From positions 1-20,475 of IMG/VR virus record IMGVR_UViG_3300036715_000359: DNA of 20,475 nt; one strand, given 5' to 3'. The notes under the pieces are model-generated. The model was not told the origin of the DNA and did not search any database. It was given only the letters and a program-made list of their open reading frames with translations. Source of the DNA: a virus. Shown one piece after another: positions 8,187 through 15,018 of this stretch. The position numbers were made by a program, and so were the translations under genes. Within the stretch, counting starts at the first letter, position 1, and each line of letters opens with the position of its first letter.

Positions 8187-8210
8187 AAAAAAGCCACCGA
8201 TATGGGTGGC
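8187..8210 (-). terminator. Rho-independent terminator before the capsid cassette
   Basis: On the minus strand GCCACC / GGTGGC (6-bp stem, loop CATATC) is followed immediately by six T. It ends the transcript coming from the portal/tail-enzyme genes, about 60 bases after the stop of the gene at 8271-8960 and about 15 bases before promoter-like element B. Confidence 0.85.
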
Positions 8211-8270
8211 CTTGGTTGGTGCTCAGAAAACCCGCCGGGTGCGCATTGTTAAGAGGCGTGGCGGGTGTTG

Positions 8271-8960
8271 TTACATGTTTATGGCATTGAGGATCGGCAG
8301 CCACTTATTATTAATATCCCACGGCTGCTGCACCCATGACCCGGCAATCTTTCGATAGCCACCCCACACCACGACCCCATCGCACAGTCTGGACAGCGTT
8401 TTGATTTGCAGGTGCCACATCGCATCCCCGACAGACCAGCCCTCTTGCCCGTCGAGCGGCGACTCCATCCACACGAATGGATAGACTGGCAGATTCGGGG
8501 CAACGCGGCGATACTGCTCGATCATCAATACCGCTGAGTCCGCCCATGCTATCGGGTCGGCAATCCACGTGTAGAGCGACGGGAACAGCGCATCCGTGTT
8601 GCGCAGAATGTTGGCGTACTGGTCGAACAGCGCCATCCACGCGATCTGTTGTGATGAGCCGCTCACTAGAATGCGCGGATCGTGGATTTCCAGCGCAGAC
8701 CCAAAATAGCCGAACGGCGCATCGCCGTAAGTATCAGCCCAGCGGGTCAGCCCTTTCAACTCCTGCGGGCTGCCGTGGGTTTCCACGTCGAGACACACCA
8801 GCGCATTCCCGGCCATTCTCGCTTTCAGATTGTCGGTGTTGAGCTGCGTCCCGGTATTGGCGTGAGTCACGCCGTCGAAGATGAACTGCTCATAAACGAC
8901 AGGCAGCTTCTCCCCAAAGTCCGGCGCACCCTTGAACTGCGTGGCATTGAGTACCCGCAT
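8271..8960 (-). CDS. Putative tail-associated protein, possibly TIM-barrel glycoside hydrolase-like
   Basis: From ATG 8960 (MRVLNATQFKGAPDFG) the protein is 229 residues. The frame stays open further upstream, but that part lies inside the deacetylase gene, and the ATG overlaps that gene's stop as TGATG. Visible stretches suggest a TIM barrel: ALVCLDVETHGS (strand with acidic residues), DAPFGYFGSALEIHD, LPVYPFVWMESP and a Trp-rich end (DGVVVWGGYRKIAG). Such patterns occur in phage glycoside hydrolase-like proteins (GH25- or hyaluronidase-like barrels), but I cannot name the family or the catalytic pair; Asp/Glu in LDVETHG and Glu in WMESP are candidates. Pairing with a deacetylase tail protein suggests a joint role in cell-surface polysaccharide recognition or degradation. 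Confidence 0.7.
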   Translation of the reverse strand: MRVLNATQFKGAPDFGEKLPVVYEQFIFDGVTHANTGTQLNTDNLKARMAGNALVCLDVETHGSPQELKGLTRWADTYGDAPFGYFGSALEIHDPRILVSGSSQQIAWMALFDQYANILRNTDALFPSLYTWIADPIAWADSAVLMIEQYRRVAPNLPVYPFVWMESPLDGQEGWSVGDAMWHLQIKTLSRLCDGVVVWGGYRKIAGSWVQQPWDINNKWLPILNAINM

Positions 8961-10732
8961 CAAAGCCCCACGCGCTGCTGGATTACAGTGGGCGCTGATG
9001 AGTAGGTGATCTTCACCGCCTCGCCCGGCTGCACAAGATAGATACCAGCGGTCTGCCCAGTGCTGGTGAAGTTCGTGCCGTCCATCGCAAAATCGATTGC
9101 GCTGACCGTGCCGCCCGATACCAGCAGGCGCACCGTCGTATAGGTGCGGTTGGTATATGTCCACGGCGACGTGCCAGCAGTGAACGTCTTGCTGTTCGGG
9201 ATCGTCAGGATATTGCGCGGTATTGTTTCACCTACGATGTTCAGCGCCTGTGACGGTGTGAACACGCGCAGCAGCCCTGCGTCCACCTTAGTCTTGACAT
9301 AGGCAATGAACGGCTCGAACGTATTGCGGTACATCTGGGATGTGCTTGGATAATCAGTGCCGTTACCGTCAGTTCCTGCGCCCGTCAGCAGTCCATATAC
9401 CTCATGTGTGAAGAAACTTGCAGTCCCACCATACATGATGAGTGAGTCGATCGCATTGGTAAGAAAGGCCAGCGTCTTGCCGCCTCCGGCCAGTGAGCCG
9501 TCCAGCAGCGGATTGATCTGCCCCACCAGCGTCGGCAGGTTGAACACACGCGACGACGCGCGCTGCCAGCGGCAACCGCGTTTTGCCAGTTCATAAATCG
9601 AACGCTGGTCGCTGGCGTTGTTCGGCGCGACAAACATGTCTGTCCCACGGATACAGCCAAGGCGGCGCAGTTCGTCGCGGCTGGCTTCGTATTCGTCAGC
9701 GATGCGCTGGGCGTCCTCGATTGAATTAAGCGAATTGTGCGATGCCGAGTGCGGGATCATGTCCCACCCCTGATCGTAATACAGCTTGATACGGTCGCGT
9801 TCGGAAGTGATCAGGTCATAGGTCGGGTTGGCCGGGTCGGCATTGGCGATAGGGACCGCTAGATAACCTTTGAACCCGGCGGCGTCCATCGCGGGTTTGG
9901 TATAGACATCAAGGTTACTACCCTGAATGTCGAAACCGATGGTCAGCGTGGCCGGGCCAGCACCGCCAAAATAGATGCCTTCAAGGAATACATCCGTCTG
10001 CTGAGTGTGAATATTATTAAATTCAAGTCGGCAATACGAGACCGGCGTGGTGGCAAAGTTATGCCCAAGGCCGACGACAGCCGGAGCCGGGTTATCCACG
10101 CTTGCCACGCGCGCGCCCCATGCTGTCACGTTAGTAGGGTTCTGCGTGCTGAAAAAATTGTTGTATTCGTTGGTGTGGATGAACAGTAGGTTCCAGCCTT
10201 CCATCAACTGCTGGTCGCCGTTGGTAAACACGGCATAGCGGCAGTTGTTGTAGTCTGTGCCAAGGTATAACTTCAGGTTTGGACGTGACCCCGACGCGAT
10301 GGTGTCATTCATGTTGTGCACATAAACCAACATAGCGACCACCCCACCCGCAGACAAGTCCCACGATAGCGCAGTTTTGCTGATGTTTCCGTAGTCCTGC
10401 GTCATGCTGCCGCCAGTCACTTTGAGCGCTGCACCTTCTCGGCGGAAAATCTCGTTGACTTTGGACTGCGCTGTATTGGTAGAAATATCGGGGGACATAG
10501 TCCAACCGATCAGGTCATTCGGCCCGGCAAGGCGTGTCCATTCTTTAGTGATGGTTGGACGGCCTGGAAATCGCTCAAGCTCGGTGGAACCCACCACCAA
10601 ACTCACAGAGCCATCCGGGTTGGTGGTGGATGTGACAAACATCGTCTCCCCACCATCAGCATCTTTGACGCCGACAATATCGCCGGTCGTGTTGTTATAC
10701 AAAAACGGTGAGCCTGGTTTCATGTAAGCCAT
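8960..10732 (-). CDS. Tail spike/fibre protein with polysaccharide deacetylase (NodB-like) domain
   Basis: This 590-residue protein has three apparent parts. Residues 1-50 (FLYNNTTGDIVGVKDADGGE) resemble a virion-anchoring segment common at the N-termini of phage tail proteins. Residues about 90-255 look like a beta-sandwich/CBM-like region. Residues about 262-500 resemble a NodB polysaccharide deacetylase: TIGFDIQG (Asp268, motif 1), HSASH (328-332, the metal-binding H-S-x-x-H motif), FVAPNN (motif 3) and FFTHE (His443, the late catalytic-His motif). The C-terminal 85 residues are a beta-rich domain (LLVSGGTVSAIDFAMDG) seen on podoviral spikes. The second Asp of motif 1 is Ile269, so metal binding may be altered. 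The likely role is removal of acetyl groups from capsule or O-antigen. Shine-Dalgarno AGGGG precedes the ATG. Confidence 0.8.
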   Translation of the reverse strand: MAYMKPGSPFLYNNTTGDIVGVKDADGGETMFVTSTTNPDGSVSLVVGSTELERFPGRPTITKEWTRLAGPNDLIGWTMSPDISTNTAQSKVNEIFRREGAALKVTGGSMTQDYGNISKTALSWDLSAGGVVAMLVYVHNMNDTIASGSRPNLKLYLGTDYNNCRYAVFTNGDQQLMEGWNLLFIHTNEYNNFFSTQNPTNVTAWGARVASVDNPAPAVVGLGHNFATTPVSYCRLEFNNIHTQQTDVFLEGIYFGGAGPATLTIGFDIQGSNLDVYTKPAMDAAGFKGYLAVPIANADPANPTYDLITSERDRIKLYYDQGWDMIPHSASHNSLNSIEDAQRIADEYEASRDELRRLGCIRGTDMFVAPNNASDQRSIYELAKRGCRWQRASSRVFNLPTLVGQINPLLDGSLAGGGKTLAFLTNAIDSLIMYGGTASFFTHEVYGLLTGAGTDGNGTDYPSTSQMYRNTFEPFIAYVKTKVDAGLLRVFTPSQALNIVGETIPRNILTIPNSKTFTAGTSPWTYTNRTYTTVRLLVSGGTVSAIDFAMDGTNFTSTGQTAGIYLVQPGEAVKITYSSAPTVIQQRVGL

Positions 10733-10744
10733 ATCAATCCCCTA

Positions 10745-12424
10745 TCATGTGTAACCGCTGAAGTTCCTAGTGACATCGGTCAGCGCGCTTGGTTGGTCGG
10801 TCTTGGCAGAAGCCAGTTTCTGTGCGGTATCTGCTGCCTGGTTTGCCTGTTCCTGCTGCGCGGCCTGCTGCTGCGCCTGCGCGCGCTGCTGGCGAATTGC
10901 CTGAACCTTGTCGGTTGGTAAGACCATTTCAGGGTCAACGCCCAGCATGTCGGCGTAAGAGTCGGCCCAGCGATCGGCGTCGAACTTATCGAGGACTTCA
11001 GGCTTGACCTGCGCGATCTGTTCCATGCTTGAAACAAAGCGGTCGATGCCATTGGTGGCGATGGCACGCTGCGCCTGGGCCAGCATTGAAACGAACTCGA
11101 CGTTGACCTGATGGCCCTGCAGTTCCTTCGGAGCAGGCGGCAGGATTCCAGAGTCGGCCATTTGGTCAAACGTGATGTCGATCAGCGGGTCAAGGATTTC
11201 GTTGTGCATCCGCTCTAACACCGGGCCGAGCATGAGCATCTTTTCCTCATGCCGTTCACTGACCTCAGTCGCTGTCATCCGTGAGTCCTGCTGGTTTGCA
11301 AGCATCATGAACAGGTCGGAGTAGAACGTGGAACGGATGCGCCCACGCACGTCCTGGATGTCTTCAAGCAGATACTGCAGGTTCAAGTTTACTTCGAACG
11401 CCGATCGGATGCCGCCATGCGGGCCAGCCACATCGACGTAAGACACACCGCCAGGCAGCATGTCCATATCCTTGTGCTTCATCGAGGTCGGCACTTGCAG
11501 CGGCGGGTTGGTCTGGTAGTCAATGCCCTGCGACTTGCGCAACTGCTCATGCTGTAACTGCTTGATGTCGCCCAGGGCTTCCATCGCTGGACTGTTGCCG
11601 TAGATGTCGCCGCCCGATACCGCCCAGCGGCCACACAATGCCGGGAATCGCTTGAACCCGGACTCGCGCAGGAACTTGTCGGTGACGTAGCCAGCTTCGA
11701 AGTAGATAGATGCCCACGGCATGTTCTTGGCGTCCTTCATGTTGGTGTCGCGGTTCTTGCGTGGCTCGATCACATGCACGACCGAAACCCACTGATCCAG
11801 CGCGTGTCGGTCGTACATGTTGCGCACCACGACGCTGCAGTTCTCATAGCCGAACTGGCTGACCAGTTGGTATACCGTCATCTGGAACTCGCGGTAGAGC
11901 GTATCGACCTTGCCGTTCTCATCCGTGCTGATGCTGTACTCGCCAGCCGTGACCGAATGGCAATGCACCACATTGTCAAAGTTGGGCAGGATGATCGTGA
12001 CTGCAGTGCCGAATGCGCCCAATTCCTCATACATCGAGTGCAGTGCACGGTAGACATTGGACTTGGCGAACACCATCTGCATCAGGCGCGTGACCTGGGC
12101 CAGCCATGCCTTCACCTCGGTTGACTCATCCAGCGCCGGGTCGGAGGTGGTGAGACGGAACCACGGACGCGCCGGGCTGGTCATGCCAGACATCATCCCG
12201 GCAGCCAGCACGCGCAGCGCGATGGTCGCGGTCGAGTCGTTGATCGAGTTGTGACGCTTCTCGCCACGGTCTCGGTCGGTCACGAAGAATCGGCCCGAGC
12301 GCGGCAGCAGGTATTCGCTGATCTCGCGCCAGTGGGCGATCCAGCTTGCACGTTCCAGCTTCAGGAACTGCAGACGCAACAGCAAGCGCTGTCGCGGAGT
12401 GAGTGCGTCCTTGGACTTGTCCAC
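10745..12424 (-). CDS. Portal protein (T7 gp8-like head-to-tail connector)
   Basis: At 559 residues this matches gp8-like portals, which form the 12-subunit ring for DNA entry and exit. Diagnostic stretches are RASWIAHWREISEYLLPRSG, LAAGMMSGMTSPARPWFRL, then MYEELGAFGTAV in the first third, and RMTATEVSERHEEKMLMLGP with ERMHNEILDPLID in the last third. The C-terminal 50 residues are Gln/Ala-rich. The start is GTG at 12424, abutting the TAA of the preceding gene with no clear Shine-Dalgarno, so it probably depends on translational coupling. It lies between the terminase group and the tail-enzyme module. Confidence 0.93.
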   Translation of the reverse strand: MDKSKDALTPRQRLLLRLQFLKLERASWIAHWREISEYLLPRSGRFFVTDRDRGEKRHNSINDSTATIALRVLAAGMMSGMTSPARPWFRLTTSDPALDESTEVKAWLAQVTRLMQMVFAKSNVYRALHSMYEELGAFGTAVTIILPNFDNVVHCHSVTAGEYSISTDENGKVDTLYREFQMTVYQLVSQFGYENCSVVVRNMYDRHALDQWVSVVHVIEPRKNRDTNMKDAKNMPWASIYFEAGYVTDKFLRESGFKRFPALCGRWAVSGGDIYGNSPAMEALGDIKQLQHEQLRKSQGIDYQTNPPLQVPTSMKHKDMDMLPGGVSYVDVAGPHGGIRSAFEVNLNLQYLLEDIQDVRGRIRSTFYSDLFMMLANQQDSRMTATEVSERHEEKMLMLGPVLERMHNEILDPLIDITFDQMADSGILPPAPKELQGHQVNVEFVSMLAQAQRAIATNGIDRFVSSMEQIAQVKPEVLDKFDADRWADSYADMLGVDPEMVLPTDKVQAIRQQRAQAQQQAAQQEQANQAADTAQKLASAKTDQPSALTDVTRNFSGYT

Positions 12425-12742
12425 TTATTGACCCAGCAGGGTTGACTTGCCGAGTGACAGGGAATTCGGGTCGATGCCAGACGCCCCGGTGAGCATCGTT
12501 CCAGACTGCCCGCCCCGCCCGGCCATCATTGCGGCGTCGATGCTATTGCGGGTGTCGGGTGTCTTCTGGTTGGACTTGTTCATCACCTGGTCTGCGGCGG
12601 TCGCCTGCGCCTGCGCGTTTGATGTCGCCTGTGCCAGCGCCTTCTTCTGCGCAGATGCCTGCTGTTGTCCGTTGTATACCGCCACGCCAACAGTCGCCAC
12701 TGCCCCGATTGCAGCCACTGCTGCTGCGCTAAGTCCGAACAT
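12425..12742 (-). CDS. Small Ala/Gln-rich protein with hydrophobic N-terminus
   Basis: From ATG 12742 (MFGLSAAAVAAIGAVATVG) the product is 105 residues. One hydrophobic N-terminal segment (about residues 4-25) may be a membrane segment. A helical Gln/Ala/Lys-rich stretch and a Gly-rich tail ending LSLGKSTLLGQ follow. Similar small proteins with a GTMLTG...LGKSTLLG-type tail stand beside the portal gene in other podoviruses, as far as I recall; their role is unclear. Shine-Dalgarno TTGGAG lies about 8 bases upstream. It overlaps the cupin-like gene by 14 bases. A longer in-frame start at 12814 exists but lies deeper in the neighbour gene. A minor virion or ejection protein is possible. Confidence 0.7.
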   Translation of the reverse strand: MFGLSAAAVAAIGAVATVGVAVYNGQQQASAQKKALAQATSNAQAQATAADQVMNKSNQKTPDTRNSIDAAMMAGRGGQSGTMLTGASGIDPNSLSLGKSTLLGQ

Positions 12743-13193
12743 CACTATTCTCCAATATGGTCTTTTCCTCGAACTGAATACCTGGGCGCCGCGTAAGCAG
12801 CAGTGCGGATTCATCTGTCATCGCGTCCTCGATGGAAACGATGTCAGTGAGATCTGTTTGCAATATGGTTGTCCACCAGGTATCAGAATGCGCAATTCCA
12901 GCGCGCTTGGCACCGGCCTTGGCTGGCAGGACGTTGAACCCAGTCAGTCGCTGCACGCCGTCATCTGTCGTAACGGTGATGTCTCCGTACATGACACAGA
13001 TGTTGTCCATGTTGGTGAGCGCGCCGGTCAGGACAGTTCCAGCCGGGATCATTCCAGTTCGCGCACACATGCCGCCGTGAATCACATGGGAAACTCCAAG
13101 ATCGACCTGCGGATGATCGAGCAGGCACTGCTCAAGATCGCGCACCGCCTCAATGGACGGCATACCGATGAAGATTAGGGGATTGGTTTCCAT
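12729..13193 (-). CDS. Cupin-like phage protein
   Basis: The product is 154 residues: METNPLIFIGMPSIEAVRD, then SHVIHGGMCARTGMIPAGTV, VLTGALTNMDNICVMYGDI and GFNVLPAKAGAKRAGIAHSD. The alternating beta-strand pattern with Pro-Ala-Gly turns resembles small cupin/jelly-roll phage proteins found next to portal genes in BPP-1-like phages. No full metal-binding cupin signature is evident, so a structural role is as likely as an enzymatic one. The ATG at 13193 is preceded by promoter-like element copy C and by the ATAGATTGCC box 3 bases away, without a Shine-Dalgarno. It is probably the first gene of the unit that includes the portal and tail enzymes. Confidence 0.78.
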   Translation of the reverse strand: METNPLIFIGMPSIEAVRDLEQCLLDHPQVDLGVSHVIHGGMCARTGMIPAGTVLTGALTNMDNICVMYGDITVTTDDGVQRLTGFNVLPAKAGAKRAGIAHSDTWWTTILQTDLTDIVSIEDAMTDESALLLTRRPGIQFEEKTILENSDVRT

Positions 13194-13196
13194 ACC

Positions 13197-13234
13197 GGCA
13201 ATCTATGCCGTAGGCAAACCGATACGCGCACCCT
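13197..13234 (-). promoter_or_regulatory. Repeated promoter-like element, copy C, with start-proximal ATAGATTGCC box
   Basis: The minus strand has AGGGTGCGCGTATC at 13234-13221 and ATAGATTGCC at 13206-13197, three bases before the ATG of the cupin-like gene. Spacing to the start codon is the same as in copy B. It overlaps a plus-strand sigma-70-like promoter, so the two directions may compete. Confidence 0.65.
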
Positions 13235-13239
13235 ATACT
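13211..13239 (+). promoter_or_regulatory. Sigma-70-like promoter for the plus-strand small gene
   Basis: TAGGCA (4 of 6 to TTGACA) at 13211-13216 and TATACT (5 of 6 to TATAAT) at 13234-13239 are separated by 17 bases. The predicted start of transcription near 13246 lies just before AGGAG (13253-13257) and the ATG at 13264. This is a match by eye and untested. Confidence 0.5.
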
Positions 13240-13263
13240 TCAGGATGACTACAGGAGAACATC

Positions 13264-13431
13264 ATGTTTGATCAATGCGGAAGGTATGTAGATGAGCGAG
13301 GGTTCGCCCGAAAAGTAATTGATGAGGTGCGATCAATCCCGCCGATAGGCTGGCTCTATTTCTCGTTCGTTGCAGCGACCATCGTCATCGGCGTGCTGCT
13401 CGGCTGGCCTGACTACACCATCGGGCGATAA
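13264..13431 (+). CDS. Small single-pass membrane protein on the opposite strand
   Basis: This is the only convincing plus-strand gene. ATG 13264 is preceded by AGGAG with a 6-base spacer. The 55-residue product begins MFDQCGRYVDERGFARKV, has charged residues in the N-terminal half, and then one hydrophobic segment (about residues 30-48, WLYFSFVAATIVIGVLLGW). It ends YTIGR. It ends 6 bases before the end of the converging terminase gene. I recognise no family. Possible roles are a small inner-membrane effector, an antiholin-like peptide, or a host-expressed accessory (moron-like) gene. A plausible sigma-70 promoter lies upstream. The evidence that it is real is the ribosome site, promoter and membrane segment. 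Confidence 0.65.
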   Translation: MFDQCGRYVDERGFARKVIDEVRSIPPIGWLYFSFVAATIVIGVLLGWPDYTIGR

Positions 13432-13437
13432 GCCATA

Positions 13438-15018
13438 TCAGCGCAGGTGGGCAAGCGGGTCATAGTCGCGCCTGGAATTGCCGCCAACCATTGCCCTGAT
13501 GTCATCAATCTTCGGTGTATCCAGTAGCGCCAGGACGTAGGCGCTGGCGAAGTCAGGTGATCGCCCAATCTTGGCAAGAATATGATCGCGGCTTGCAACT
13601 TGGATGACTGATCCGGATAAGTCCCATGTCGGTGCACACAAGTCGGCCAGCAGGCGTGAGTCAGGCGGAATAGCAATGCCGGTGTTGCTGGCCGGGTCAA
13701 GCGCCTCGCGGAACTTCCACCACAACTCACTGCGCTGATTCTTGAAGCGCAGCCGCCCTGACTTGTCTGTTCCGGTCGCCGCCTCAGACACGTTGATGCC
13801 AATCACCTGCTGGCCTGCATCGTTCAGGAAGTCATAAGGGCTGGCCCCGACTCCGATCACGTCGATATGGATAGGCGCGCTGTCACGCATGGCTGCGATT
13901 GTCATGCCTGCCACGGTTGGACCGTCTGGTGTTGCCGTGCCAGGATACACCAGCGCCTCATCGAACCACATGCCATGACGCCGGGCGATGATGGTCTGGT
14001 CGCGGCCACCGCGCGCCACGTCCACACCCATCGAGTCCATCGGCGCCAGCTTGTCTGGTTTCTTCCAGCGCGCCTGGGCAGCCTCCACCCATGATGTCGG
14101 GATGACCTGCATCGCGTCATCCTCGATGCCCGCCGTAAAGTCTCCTTTTAGCATCTGTGAGCGCAGCGGCTCGGGCAGTGATTGCAGTTGAGCCATGTAG
14201 CCAGTTCCCAAAAGGTAAGGGTTGTCAGTTATCCGCGAAGGAATGAAGGTACGGCTTTGCGGGGTGATGATGTCGTCGGCTGAGTGGCTTTCAGGATCGA
14301 AGTCATAGGACGGTTCACCATCCACCAGCACGAACGGCCTGCCATCCTCAACCCACATGTCGCGGCCATTCGGGTGCGCTCCATCAGCGGGCAGCGAAGC
14401 TGCATAGCGCAGTTCACCCGGCAGCGCAGGCTTGCTATGCTTGCGATCTAGCCACGGCGCAAAGAAGTCGATCACCCAGCGGCCCTCGGCGCTGGTCGGC
14501 GGATTGAAGGTGAACAGCGCCTGGCATCGTTGGCCTGGTATCGTGGTGCGCAGCCAGCCCAACAGGAACCGAACCTGCTGGGCGAGGAAGTTGGTAGCCT
14601 CATCGAATACCAGCAGGTCATGCGGTCGGCCCTGATACTTGCGCTCATCCCCGGCATTCGGCACTGCGCCGAACTCGATCTGCAGCTTTGGTCTGCGCCA
14701 GATGTTCGACTGCCCGTTGTATCCGTCGCGGCTGCCGATCAGTTCTTCAAGCCGGTCGATGACGCCGGTCAGTTCCGTTCCCACCCGGCGCAGGATCATA
14801 GCCTTGCGATGCTGGGTCAGCGCCTTGCCGCACGCTAGGTCGGTCTTGCCGCCCCCGGCTGCCCCGCCATATCCGATGATGTCAGCCATGCTGTTGTAGG
14901 CCATAGATTGCGGCCCATCAAGAGGCGACCACGGATTGCGCCGCTTCTTCTCACGCAGTGCCGCCAGCAGCCGTTCCTTCGCCTTGCGTGTATCAGATGG
15001 AGGATTTAAGGCTTGCAA
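13438..15018 (-). CDS. terL: Terminase large subunit (packaging ATPase/nuclease)
   Basis: The 526-residue product carries the ATPase signature: Walker A GGAAGGGKT (51-59), Walker B LLVFDE (135-140) and a coupling motif TFNPP (170-174). The RNase H-like nuclease follows, with GVDVARGGRD (Asp333), HIDVIGVG (Asp386) and SPDFASA (Asp489) as the metal-binding acids. It cuts concatemers and pumps DNA into the procapsid through the portal. The start appears to be TTG at 15018, with GGAAG upstream and a 26-base overlap with the small subunit gene; no ATG lies before residue 39. The gene ends just short of the converging plus-strand gene. Confidence 0.95.
   Translation of the reverse strand: MQALNPPSDTRKAKERLLAALREKKRRNPWSPLDGPQSMAYNSMADIIGYGGAAGGGKTDLACGKALTQHRKAMILRRVGTELTGVIDRLEELIGSRDGYNGQSNIWRRPKLQIEFGAVPNAGDERKYQGRPHDLLVFDEATNFLAQQVRFLLGWLRTTIPGQRCQALFTFNPPTSAEGRWVIDFFAPWLDRKHSKPALPGELRYAASLPADGAHPNGRDMWVEDGRPFVLVDGEPSYDFDPESHSADDIITPQSRTFIPSRITDNPYLLGTGYMAQLQSLPEPLRSQMLKGDFTAGIEDDAMQVIPTSWVEAAQARWKKPDKLAPMDSMGVDVARGGRDQTIIARRHGMWFDEALVYPGTATPDGPTVAGMTIAAMRDSAPIHIDVIGVGASPYDFLNDAGQQVIGINVSEAATGTDKSGRLRFKNQRSELWWKFREALDPASNTGIAIPPDSRLLADLCAPTWDLSGSVIQVASRDHILAKIGRSPDFASAYVLALLDTPKIDDIRAMVGGNSRRDYDPLAHLR

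Noticed and set aside
8236-8243. GGGTGCGC on the plus strand near the capsid-cassette terminator, resembling the element in the other orientation
   Set aside because: Only eight bases match, there is no plus-strand gene downstream, and the same octamer also occurs inside genes (around 14350 and 17813).
8961-9164. Upstream in-frame extension of the TIM-barrel-like gene (297 residues)
   Set aside because: The added residues lie wholly within the deacetylase gene in another frame and are of low quality; the ATG at 8960 forms the usual TGATG overlap.
9470-9490. P-loop-like GGGKT in the deacetylase tail protein
   Set aside because: It lies in a Gly-rich loop with no matching Walker B or ATPase fold around it; chance resemblance.
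8271-10732. Possible diversity-generating retroelement, as in BPP-1
   Set aside because: No reverse transcriptase, no template/variable repeat pair and no Mtd-like C-type lectin end was seen in the window.
12447-13178. Long plus-strand open frame of 243 codons
   Set aside because: It is antisense to the cupin-like and small hydrophobic genes, has no ribosome site and an implausible Cys/Ala-rich composition. Other long plus-strand frames (for example 1150-1782 and 17288-17989) are shadows for the same reason.
13432-13437. Bidirectional terminator between the converging plus-strand gene and the terminase gene
   Set aside because: The gap is six bases and no hairpin with a T run is visible around it.
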